A stretch of DNA of 10,480 nucleotides from the NCBI GenBank assembly GCA_904501735.1, contig CAJGBY010000029.1:1-10480 (forward strand), in the 5' to 3' direction. Positions within the stretch are counted from its first letter, which is position 1, and each line of letters begins with the position of its first letter. This DNA is from an uncultured Muribaculaceae bacterium (lineage in GTDB: Bacteria > Bacteroidota > Bacteroidia > Bacteroidales > Muribaculaceae). Below the pieces are notes generated by a model. The model saw only the letters and a program-made list of their open reading frames with translations. It had not been told where the DNA came from and ran no database searches. Made by a program: the position numbers and the translations under genes. Positions 1 to 5,375 of the stretch are shown here, one piece after another.

Positions 1-36
1 AAAATAAGTACGAGTAAGGCAGTATTTACTGAATTC

Positions 37-101
37 ATGTACAAACATATGTACAAACAAACGTGTGCAATTATGTGCAATTTTCAGCAAATTTGTGCAA
101 A
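37..101. repeat. Clustered GT(A/G)CAA short repeats
   Basis: The hexamer GTACAA occurs at 39-44 and 51-56, GTGCAA at 65-70, 75-80 and 95-100, and a partial copy (GCAA) at 87-90. The spacing is 10-14 bases, close to one helical turn. The block lies just beyond the terminator of the CAU tRNA. A plus-strand reading frame is open from the left edge to a stop near 165, but its translation resembles no family I recognise, so I annotate only the repeats. They could be protein-binding sites, part of an attachment region, or chance in AT-rich DNA. Confidence 0.4.
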
Positions 102-143
102 AAACTCGTTTTTTTTAAGCTTTTTACAGGCTATTTACATAAG

Positions 144-189
144 AAAAACGCTGATTTCAGTGCTTTAATCGCCTGATAATCAGCGTTTT
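144..189 (-). terminator. Rho-independent terminator of the CAU tRNA
   Basis: Read on the minus strand, AAAACGCTGATT pairs perfectly with AATCAGCGTTTT (12 bp, counting A-T ends) around a 21-base loop, and a run of five T follows. It begins about 10 bases past the tRNA 3' end, as expected for a single-tRNA transcript. Confidence 0.8.
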
Positions 190-198
190 ATTTGCTCG

Positions 199-272
199 TG
201 GTCCCACTTGGGCTTGAACCAAGGACCCCCTGATTATGAGTCAGATGCTCTAACCGACTGAGCTATAGGACC
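199..272 (-). tRNA. tRNA with CAU anticodon (Met or Ile2)
   Basis: The minus strand folds as a full cloverleaf. The acceptor stem is GGTCCTA/TGGGACC with one G-U pair, the D arm GCTC...GAGC, the anticodon stem TCTGA/TCAGG with loop CTCATAA (anticodon CAT), and the T arm CTTGG-TTCAAGC-CCAAG, followed by discriminator A. CCA is not encoded; CGAG follows. The first acceptor pair is G-C, so this is not the usual initiator with an unpaired 1-72. Elongator Met and lysidine-modified Ile2 share this anticodon. The C4-G69 and C5-G68 pairs resemble the E. coli tRNA-Ile2 determinants for TilS, which leaves Ile2 open. Confidence 0.95.
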
Positions 273-303
273 TACTTTTTCTTGTTGCCTCGAAAAGCGA
301 GTA

Positions 304-335
304 CAAAGGTATACCTTTTTTGTCAAAATTGCAAG
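304..335 (-). promoter_or_regulatory. Promoter of the CAU tRNA
   Basis: On the minus strand CTTG (332-335) is followed after exactly 20 bases by TACCTTTG (304-311), matching the Bacteroidetes housekeeping consensus TTTG / TAnnTTTG. Transcription should start around 298, about 26 bases before the tRNA. Confidence 0.75.
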
Positions 336-541
336 CAACTACACATTTTTTAATGCATATCACCCGAAAACGCCCTCCCTTTCGACCAAAATCACTCCAC
401 ATTGAGCTACTACACAGCCCGCCCTCAAAACACCACTAAAAATGTGTCTCATTCCTAAATGATTATACATCTTTGCATTAATGAATCGCTACAAACGTAA
501 TCTCCCACTATTGCTCCATCTCCGTTCGGAATCCCCAAATT

Positions 542-883
542 CTACCTTCGGCTATGATTATTAAAGGCTTCAATCAGCAAAGATATACCATCAATTACAG
601 TCATTGTTCCATGCTTTACTATCTGCTGATGACACTCTTCAATTTGCCGTTGACATTCAACCGCAAGATTATATTCATCTAGCGTATAAGAGCCTATAAT
701 CTGAGCTTTAGATACGATGTAATTGCATATCTGAGACAACTCTACAATCATAGAACGAAAACGGGCTATTTGCGCCACATTATATACTAACGAAGCACCG
801 CCAGCAATCATTCTTGCTTTCTCGTCTTTTATAGCGGCAACCTTTGCTGCAATAAAAGCAACATCTTTTACAGAATTATTCAT
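542..883 (-). CDS. Small hypothetical protein (113 aa)
   Basis: I do not recognise this protein. It looks like a real, mostly helical soluble polypeptide: an Ala/Lys-rich N-terminus (VKDVAFIAAKVAAIKDEKAR, residues 5-24), a central amphipathic stretch, then a Glu/Gln-rich segment with cysteines (ECQRQIEECHQQ, about residues 75-86). There is no signal peptide or clear membrane segment. The ATG at 883 is the first in frame. No convincing -33 box lies upstream, although a near -7 sequence (TATATTTT) occurs just before the start. Downstream to the tRNA promoter I see no partner gene. It sits among broken mobile-element genes, so it may be cargo or itself a fragment. Expression is uncertain. Confidence 0.5.
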   Translation of the reverse strand: MNNSVKDVAFIAAKVAAIKDEKARMIAGGASLVYNVAQIARFRSMIVELSQICNYIVSKAQIIGSYTLDEYNLAVECQRQIEECHQQIVKHGTMTVIDGISLLIEAFNNHSRR

Positions 884-915
884 AACATATCATAAAATAT
901 AGGAATTGAGAGTTT

Positions 916-1060
916 TTATATATTATAAGATAGGTTATGCAAAAATCTCTTATTGTCTTTCAGTTTCTCTTTCAATGCCACTCCTTTTTGCTGTAAGGCG
1001 ATATTTTTGATTTTGGCTATTAGGCTTTCCTGGAATAGTCTGCTCTAAAATACTTGATTC
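916..1060 (-). pseudogene. Winged-helix C-terminus remnant (Fic / AlbA_2-type protein)
   Basis: One minus-strand frame reads ILEQTIPGKPNSQNQKYRLTAK. This matches the winged-helix tail motif 'E-x-T-I-P-x-K-P-x-S-x-x-Q-K-Y-R-L-T-x-K-G' that I know from Bacteroidetes Fic-family and AlbA_2 (RecG-like ATP-binding) proteins. The continuation KGVALKEKLKDNKRFLHN lies in the next frame, so a frameshift falls near 985-990. A stop follows at 916-918. The upstream body of the protein is missing: the neighbouring sequence (about 1061-1254) reads in another frame with no recognisable similarity. I infer a decayed gene end. The motif assignment rests on memory of the family and cannot separate Fic from AlbA_2. 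Confidence 0.45.
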
Positions 1061-1254
1061 TCAAAGAGGACGAATTTATTTCCAACTAAATCAGTTCTAT
1101 CGATAAGCCCGATAAATGCCAGCATTTCAACCAAAAATGTGCTTTGGTACCTAAAACAATTATGCTTATCAATGTTTTCAACATTACGGATAGTTATTTC
1201 TAACTCTTTTAAAAGATAACAATCAATACTTTCCAAAAGTTGTTGAGATACTTA
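1045..1254 (-). other. Short open frame, possible gene fragment
   Basis: A minus-strand frame is open from just after a stop at 1252-1254 to a stop at 1045 (TTG start possible at 1236). It encodes about 63-69 residues including LLKELEITIRNVENIDK and FLVEMLAFIGLIDRTDLVGN. The composition is protein-like (alternating hydrophobic helices), but there is no ATG start and no family I recognise. It overlaps the winged-helix remnant in a different frame, so it is best read as another piece of the decayed gene(s) here. Confidence 0.25.
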
Positions 1255-1283
1255 TTGCAAATGATTTTTAACCCATAAAATTT

Positions 1284-1473
1284 ATGCCTATAGGTAACGA
1301 AGATATCACACACAAACACGAGTTGGTTAAAGACCTATTCGCGGAGATTATCCACATTGCCAAGGATGCCACAACAATGGTATTTTGCCGTACCGTCAGC
1401 TCGGAGAAAAATCCTCTATCGTGAAAGTGATATTGAACTAGTGCTGCAAAGTCACTATCGAGGGAAGTTTTAG
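1284..1473 (+). pseudogene. Frameshifted HTH/excisionase-like remnant
   Basis: An ATG at 1284 opens a frame (MPIGNEDITHKHELVKDLFA...) that stops at 1422-1424. The adjacent frame from 1381 continues as a 30-residue tail ending at TAG 1471-1473, containing ARRKILYRESDIELVLQSHY. That tail resembles the 'G-R-R-K-x-x-Y-R-x-S-D-I-E-x-x-L' end of small helix-turn-helix/excisionase-type proteins common in Bacteroidetes integrative elements. A single frameshift at about 1380 would join the halves, but the central HTH helices look missing or unrecognisable, so it is probably dead. A strong hairpin terminator lies 47 bases downstream. The family call is tentative. Confidence 0.4.
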
Positions 1474-1519
1474 ATTATACCCGACAAGATATAAAATAGC
1501 ACTAACTAAACTTATTATG

Positions 1520-1561
1520 CAGAGTTGGGGGCGAGCAACCTTTGTCCCCAACTCTGTTTTT
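1520..1561 (+). terminator. Rho-independent terminator after the HTH remnant
   Basis: CAGAGTTGGGG (1520-1530) pairs perfectly with CCCCAACTCTG (1546-1556) across a 15-base loop, followed by five T. It would stop plus-strand transcription of the 1284-1473 remnant and insulate the AIPR promoter 190 bases downstream. It has survived although the gene in front of it is broken. Confidence 0.8.
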
Positions 1562-1750
1562 CATTATAATGGCGACTCAATATATTTGGAAAGTTTCCGA
1601 TTCTCGATGGGTGAAAAGAAGTAAGTAAAAATAATGCTAACTTAATCAAATTGATCTATGACTATATTAAGTAAGTTGACATATTTTATGTTGTCTTCGA
1701 ATATGATGCAGTCTTAAATCGTGTTAATTGCGTAATTTTTCTTATATATA

Positions 1751-1782
1751 TTTGCTGCTAAAGTTAAAAATTTCTATATTTG
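1751..1782 (+). promoter_or_regulatory. Consensus Bacteroidetes promoter of the AIPR gene
   Basis: TTTG (1751-1754), a 20-base spacer and TATATTTG (1775-1782) form a perfect match to TTTG / TAnnTTTG. The predicted start is around 1788-1791, giving a leader of about 155 bases before the ATG at 1947. That is long for a simple leader and fits the RNA structure found there. Confidence 0.8.
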
Positions 1783-1797
1783 CTATATCATTTGGAT

Positions 1798-1938
1798 AAA
1801 TGAGGACACCAGGATTGGTGTGTTAAGGTCTGGATAGACCGTAGGTAATATGCTGGAAGCTATTAGGTTTTTATTGGGAAGCTTGCTTAATATATTCTAC
1901 CATATTATTCTAAGTATTATAAACAAAGCCTCCCATTT
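1798..1938 (+). ncRNA. Putative structured leader RNA of the AIPR gene
   Basis: Several helices can be drawn by hand between the promoter and the AIPR start. They are ACACC/GGTGT (1806-1810 with 1817-1821), GGTCT/AGACC around a GGAT loop (1827-1831 with 1836-1840), and a longer arm with GGTA/TACC (1844-1847 with 1898-1901), ATAT/ATAT (1848-1851 with 1892-1895) and apical AAGCT/AGCTT (1857-1861 with 1880-1884). A closing stem joins the ends: AAATG with CATTT and AGG with CCT (1798-1805 with 1929-1938, two-base bulge). The folded unit ends 8 bases before the ATG. It matches no known RNA family I recall. It could be a regulatory leader, or an RNA that works with the protein. There is no terminator between it and the gene. 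Confidence 0.45.
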
Positions 1939-1946
1939 TAAGCACT

Positions 1947-3296
1947 ATGAATAATATTATCTTAAAGTTAGGTCACACTAACGTTCCTCAAGAATCTTCA
2001 GAAGGAGTACTAATCAGTAAAATTTCTTCAAGTTTAACTCCTTTATCTCTTCTTTACCTAGTAAAAACTGCGCAGAACAAAATCAACCCACGTACTGCAA
2101 CGGTAAATCAAATCACTAGAAGTATTCAATCTACATTAAGTGATTGCCCCGAATTGTTTTGGTATAAAACAAAAGGTATTTTAATTGCAACCGAAAGTTG
2201 TGAAATACTTGATCGCAATAGAGTTCGTTTATCTTTTGAACATGAGAAATTTGAAGGTATTATGGATGGAGGTCATAACACTTTCGCCATTGCGCGATTT
2301 ATTATATCAAAATTGTATCCAACCAAAACTCTTAAAAATTGGGATAAATGCAAGGAGTTCTTTGACGAAAATTTTAACGATATAATTGATCGTTTCAAAG
2401 ATATGTCAAATAAACAACCTGAATTATTTAAATTCTCAATCCCTGTTGAAATCATTTTTCCAAAGACATCTGACCAACTATCTTTAGATGCTTATTATGA
2501 TGCAATTGATGATATATGTGCAGCACGTAATAATAACATTCAACTAACTCAGGCTTCCAAAAGTAACCAAGTTGGTTGTTACGATTACTTAAAAGAACAA
2601 CTGGGTGATAGTTTTGATATTCGTTGGAGATCTGGCGATGATGGAAAAATAAAAGCTGAGGATGTCGTAGGTCTTGCTGTCATTCCTTTTATTAAATTGC
2701 TAAATCTAAACAAACTTCCAGAAGAAGTTGGAACCTTAAGTAAAGTTAGTGTCTATTCAGCCAAAGGGAAATGTGTTGAGTTTTTTTCAAATGTTATAAA
2801 GAACGATCAAGTATCCATTCTTGAAGATGGCAAATATATTATACAAAGTAATGTAGTAAAATCTGCACTTGATATGTGTGGGGATATTTTAAGATTTTTT
2901 GATCAACTTTACTTAAAATTTCCTAGAATGTATCATAATGCAAGACCTGGTAAATTTGGAAGTATTACCACTGTTAAGATGAAGGAATCTACAGTACCTT
3001 TTAAAACTACAAGTGACAAGTGTGATTATGATTATCCTAATGGTTACATTTATCCTTTAATCTGTGGTATCACAGAACTGATGAGATATGATGAAGAAAC
3101 AGATTCACTAAAATGGATAAAAAATCCTATGTCTCCCTCTTTTGATGTTATGGAATTGGATATAACACGAATTGTAGATACTTTAAAGCTTCTGAGTTAT
3201 AATCCACAACAGATGGGCAAAACATTGTTGATGTATGATCTTTCGGAAGATCCATTTAAAGAATATGCAAATAAAGTTAGAGAATCTTTATTCTAA
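1947..3296 (+). CDS. AIPR-like abortive infection phage resistance protein (449 aa)
   Basis: The protein resembles the AIPR family (Pfam PF10592), linked to phage-induced abortive infection. The signature blocks appear in order: FWYKTKGILIATE (residues 71-83), where the family has an 'F-x-Y-x-N-N-G-I-T-I' strand; FEGIMDGGHNTFAI (102-115), the 'I-V-N-G-x-Q-T' or DGQHR-like block; and AARNNNIQLTQASKSNQ (192-208), the 'T-N-x-Q-N-x-V' block. The rest is soluble alpha/beta with no membrane segments or signal peptide. At 449 aa it is at the short end for the family. The ATG at 1947 is the first in frame and lacks a Shine-Dalgarno. The gene is monocistronic with its own promoter, structured leader and terminator, is clearly AT-richer than the core genes to the right, and is surrounded by integrase and HTH remnants, all pointing to horizontal acquisition. 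The molecular activity of AIPR proteins is not evident from the sequence; a DndB/DGQHR-type relative is the main alternative. Confidence 0.7.
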   Translation: MNNIILKLGHTNVPQESSEGVLISKISSSLTPLSLLYLVKTAQNKINPRTATVNQITRSIQSTLSDCPELFWYKTKGILIATESCEILDRNRVRLSFEHEKFEGIMDGGHNTFAIARFIISKLYPTKTLKNWDKCKEFFDENFNDIIDRFKDMSNKQPELFKFSIPVEIIFPKTSDQLSLDAYYDAIDDICAARNNNIQLTQASKSNQVGCYDYLKEQLGDSFDIRWRSGDDGKIKAEDVVGLAVIPFIKLLNLNKLPEEVGTLSKVSVYSAKGKCVEFFSNVIKNDQVSILEDGKYIIQSNVVKSALDMCGDILRFFDQLYLKFPRMYHNARPGKFGSITTVKMKESTVPFKTTSDKCDYDYPNGYIYPLICGITELMRYDEETDSLKWIKNPMSPSFDVMELDITRIVDTLKLLSYNPQQMGKTLLMYDLSEDPFKEYANKVRESLF

Positions 3297-3303
3297 TAAT
3301 TTC

Positions 3304-3335
3304 AATATCCCAAGTTTAAGCTTGGGATATTTTTT
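3304..3335 (+). terminator. Rho-independent terminator of the AIPR gene
   Basis: AATATCCCAAG (3304-3314) and CTTGGGATATT (3321-3331) form a perfect 11-bp stem with loop TTTAAG, and the T run continues to 3335. It starts 7 bases after the stop codon. Confidence 0.9.
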
Positions 3336-3349
3336 ATATGTAGAAACCC

Positions 3350-3602
3350 AAAACTAAACACATCATATGTTTCAAGAATTTCGTCCTATCTCAACAGTAA
3401 GTATCGTTTGGTGATTACTTCGGAGATATGGTTGAACAATTCCATCAGCTTAATCAAAGCAAGTTCAGAGCTATCAGCGTTCATATTGTACACCTATCTA
3501 CCAAAAGTCTTGTGGAGTGTGTGGCATGAAAAGTCTTTACTTTCAAGCGATTTTACGCTTTGCCTTTTTCACGATTCTGGTAAACTCCTCTGTGCTATGG
3601 AT
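3350..3602 (-). pseudogene. Broken tyrosine recombinase (integrase) C-terminus
   Basis: The minus strand holds the end of a tyrosine recombinase catalytic domain in pieces. One frame reads STEEFTRIVKKAKRKIA and stops. One base over, SKDFSCHTLHKTFGR is followed by an in-frame TAG, then VYNMNADSSELALIKLMELF, NHISEVITKRYLLLR, another TAG, and DEILETYDVFSF. Intact relatives read 'SCHTLRKTFG...LFNHSSxxITKRYLGLRQ-E-E-I-x-x-x-Y'. The Arg of the HxLRH-type box is His here, while the late His and the nucleophile Tyr (codon 3401-3403) remain. A frameshift, two stops and the lost Arg mean it cannot be active. The N-terminal half is gone: the sequence ends against the tRNA-Phe terminator. Its place beside a tRNA 3' end is typical of an integrated element. 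Confidence 0.75.
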
Positions 3603-3624
3603 TTACTCTCCTCCCAAACACAAC

Positions 3625-3659
3625 AAAAAAAGAGAGTTACATCGTTGTAACTCTCTTTT
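3625..3659 (-). terminator. Rho-independent terminator of tRNA-Phe
   Basis: On the minus strand AAAAGAGAGTTACA pairs with TGTAACTCTCTTTT (14 bp, no mismatch) around loop ACGA, then three more T. It begins 3 bases after the tRNA end. The stem core AAGAGAGTTAC is shared with the 5S rRNA terminator near the right edge. Confidence 0.9.
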
Positions 3660-3662
3660 CAG

Positions 3663-3735
3663 TGGTGCCACCAGGAATCGAACCGGGGACACAAGGATTT
3701 TCAGTCCTTTGCTCTACCAACTGAGCTATGGCACC
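3663..3735 (-). tRNA. tRNA-Phe (GAA)
   Basis: The minus strand folds as a standard cloverleaf: acceptor GGTGCCA/TGGCACC (7 bp), D arm GCTC-AGTTGGTA-GAGC, anticodon stem AAGGA/TCCTT with loop CTGAAAA (anticodon GAA), T arm CCCGG-TTCGATT-CCTGG, discriminator A. CCA is not encoded. It decodes UUU/UUC. Its 3' end faces the island with the broken integrase, but I found no second copy of the 3' end that would mark an attL/attR pair. Confidence 0.97.
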
Positions 3736-4142
3736 ATCGTTTGATTTGCGAGTGCAAAGTTAGTAAGTTTTTTTATTCTATGCAAGTTTTCACTAATAAA
3801 AATATCATTTTAAATAAAAAAGTGCCAGTTTTCGCGAACTAAAATGCGCCCCGAATGTTGTCTATTCACCTTATAATGAGTCACGTAGGGCTGTTTGTCG
3901 TTAAACGATATTTATTTTGTAAAAAATAGTTAACAGCCAAACTTTCTCCCTCGTGCGATGTTTTATAAGTAAAAGAATTTGATTCATGAAGATGTTAGTT
4001 AGTTAGTTAATTAAAGCATTTCTGTTAAGTTTCAATATCTCTCGATGATGTGGGGCGCTCGTAATGATACTGTGAAGTATGTACACGGCGTCCTTTCTTT
4101 TTGCGAACAACGGCTGCTCTCAATATAATCTTTTAAAATGTT
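3736..4142. other. 407-base intergenic region before the channel gene
   Basis: Apart from the tRNA-Phe promoter, I find no gene here. It contains a GGCTGTT/AACAGCC stem (3889-3895 with 3932-3938) that encloses AT-rich inner hairpins, and a short TTAG tandem run (about 3996-4010). A 27-codon frame from an ATG near 4044 has no recognisable product. No clean TTTG/TAnnTTTG promoter for the channel gene was found. Confidence 0.5.
3755..3786 (-). promoter_or_regulatory. Promoter of tRNA-Phe
   Basis: On the minus strand CTTG (3783-3786), a 20-base spacer and TAACTTTG (3755-3762) match the Bacteroidetes consensus, with the same geometry as the promoter of the CAU tRNA. Transcription should start about 15 bases upstream of the tRNA 5' end. 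Confidence 0.8.
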
Positions 4143-4832
4143 ATGGATAGGAAAAACAACAATATGATGATGAAATTGTCGCACGCGATGCACGGCCTTG
4201 TGGTAGTGATGTCGCTGCTGCTTATTGCTTATGCGTCTTACGAGATTCTCAACGGGATTATGCTTGAAAGTGCCCACCGCTACATGTTGTTTCAGCTCGT
4301 AGTGTGTGTGGTATTCCTGTTGTCGTTGGCTGTCGATTTCACACTATCCACGAACAAACTACGGTTTCTCTCGCACAATTTCATATTTATTCTGGTTTCG
4401 ATACCCTACTTGAACATTATCTATGGACTGGGGCTGATGGTGAGCGAAACGGCCTACACCTACATTCGATTCGTTCCGCTTGTGCGCAGTGCTTTCGCGC
4501 TGGCTGTAGTGGTGGGTTATTTGTCGAAAAATCGCATCACGAGCCTCTTTGTGAGCTATCTCACCGTGTTGCTCGCAAGCATATACTTTGCCAGTTTGAT
4601 ATTTTACAGTGTTGAATCGCCCGTCAACGACGAAATCGATGGATTTAGCACCGTAATATGGTGCGCTTGCATGAATGTTGTTACTCTCGGCGCTCCCATA
4701 GCTCCCGTAACCGTTGTGGGCAAGTGGATCAATGTGTTTCTCGGACTTTTAGGCATCACCATCATGCCATTGCTCACCGTGTATGTGGGCAACATAATAA
4801 AAAGCCTTCCCAAGAAAAATGAGAAGGCTTGA
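4143..4832 (+). CDS. Six-helix ion-channel-like membrane protein with atypical pore
   Basis: An inner-membrane protein of 229 aa with the layout of a voltage-gated-like cation channel subunit. Hydrophobic segments lie at about residues 14-36 (S1), 46-68 (S2, with Asp65), 79-101 (S3), 105-127 (S4, only Arg109 and Arg115), 134-157 (S5) and 194-220 (S6). Between S5 and S6 lies a pore-loop-like stretch, FSTVIWCACMNVVTLGAPIAP (168-188), followed by VTVVGK. K+ channels have T-V-G-Y-G-D there, then P-x-T-x-x-G; this protein has TLGAP. The frame, PVT and Gly are kept, but the GYG filter is lost, so selectivity cannot be assumed and it may not conduct K+. The ATG at 4143 is used; Met8-Met10 are alternative starts. 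It is monocistronic and converges on folA, 11 bases from that gene's stop. Confidence 0.7.
   Translation: MDRKNNNMMMKLSHAMHGLVVVMSLLLIAYASYEILNGIMLESAHRYMLFQLVVCVVFLLSLAVDFTLSTNKLRFLSHNFIFILVSIPYLNIIYGLGLMVSETAYTYIRFVPLVRSAFALAVVVGYLSKNRITSLFVSYLTVLLASIYFASLIFYSVESPVNDEIDGFSTVIWCACMNVVTLGAPIAPVTVVGKWINVFLGLLGITIMPLLTVYVGNIIKSLPKKNEKA
4799..4830 (-). terminator. folA terminator lying inside the channel gene
   Basis: On the minus strand AAGCCTTC (4823-4830) pairs with GAAGGCTT (4802-4809) and is followed by a T-rich run (TTTTTATT). There is no T run on the plus side, so it serves folA. It lies wholly within the last codons of the convergent channel gene. Confidence 0.7.
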
Positions 4833-4843
4833 TGTGAAAGTAT

Positions 4844-5335
4844 TTATTTGCGTCGTAGTTCGATAAAGCTATACGGATAAGGGTTGCGCTCGTCGGCGTC
4901 ATGATCTTCGCGCGACACTTCCTCCCAATCTTGCTGATCATATTCAGGGAAGAATGTATCGGCATCGGGAAACGATGCGTGCAGACGAGTGAGATGCAAT
5001 GTATTAGTTAATGGGAAAGCTTCGCTATAGAGCATTCCCCCACCGATAATGAAACGAGCACCGTCGGCAGCAGTTGCTTCAAGAGCTTCCTCGAGCGAGT
5101 GATACACTTCTGCTCCTTCAGCCACAAAATCGGCATTTCGCGTGATTACCACATTCTTTCGTCCTGGCAACGCACCTTTAGGGAGCGATTCCCATGTGCG
5201 TCGTCCCATAATTATGGTGTGTCCCATTGTGATATACTTGAAATGCTTCAAATCGGCTGGCAGATGGCACAACAAATCGCCATCTTTACCTATCGCGCCA
5301 TTCTCGGCCACCACCACTATCGCTGCTAAATCCAT
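4844..5335 (-). CDS. folA: Dihydrofolate reductase
   Basis: It reduces dihydrofolate to tetrahydrofolate with NADPH in the cytosol, recycling the dihydrofolate that ThyA makes. The 163 aa fit the chromosomal DHFR size (E. coli 159). Visible motifs are AIVVVAENGAIGKDGDLL (5-22), LPADLKHFK with catalytic Asp28 (25-33), IIMGRRTWESLP (41-52), LPGRKNVVITRN (56-67, NADPH binding), FIIGGGMLY (95-103) and HLTRLHASFPDADTFFP (114-130, Thr116 matching E. coli Thr113). The position of the nearly invariant Trp22 of E. coli holds Cys23 (GDLLCHLPADL; codon TGC against TGG). It is the second gene of the thyA-folA operon, 40 bases after thyA, and ends in a terminator. Confidence 0.97.
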   Translation of the reverse strand: MDLAAIVVVAENGAIGKDGDLLCHLPADLKHFKYITMGHTIIMGRRTWESLPKGALPGRKNVVITRNADFVAEGAEVYHSLEEALEATAADGARFIIGGGMLYSEAFPLTNTLHLTRLHASFPDADTFFPEYDQQDWEEVSREDHDADERNPYPYSFIELRRK

Positions 5336-5375
5336 ATTATCCGTTTTTTATCCTTGTAATCTGATTCTTACTTTA

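Noticed and set aside
1..165. Plus-strand frame open from the left edge to a stop near 165, with an ATG at 37
   Set aside because: The translation (MYKHMYKQTCAIMC...) is dictated by the short repeats, runs into the tRNA terminator stem and matches no family I recognise.
1569..1628. Short plus-strand ORF (MATQYIWKVSD..., 19 aa) after the terminator
   Set aside because: It is too short, has no promoter directly upstream, follows a terminator and shows no recognisable motif.
1798..1938. CRISPR array or type III toxin-antitoxin tandem repeats upstream of the AIPR gene
   Set aside because: There are no direct repeats in the leader; the hairpins differ in sequence and no terminator lies between RNA and gene.
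3663..3690. tRNA-Phe 3' end as an attachment-site core
   Set aside because: I looked for a second copy of the tRNA 3' end between 1 and 3660 and found none, so no att pair can be claimed.
3408..3744. Two overlapping plus-strand ORFs across 3408-3744
   Set aside because: One runs antisense to the integrase remnant and the other ends inside tRNA-Phe. The minus-strand recombinase motifs explain the sequence better.
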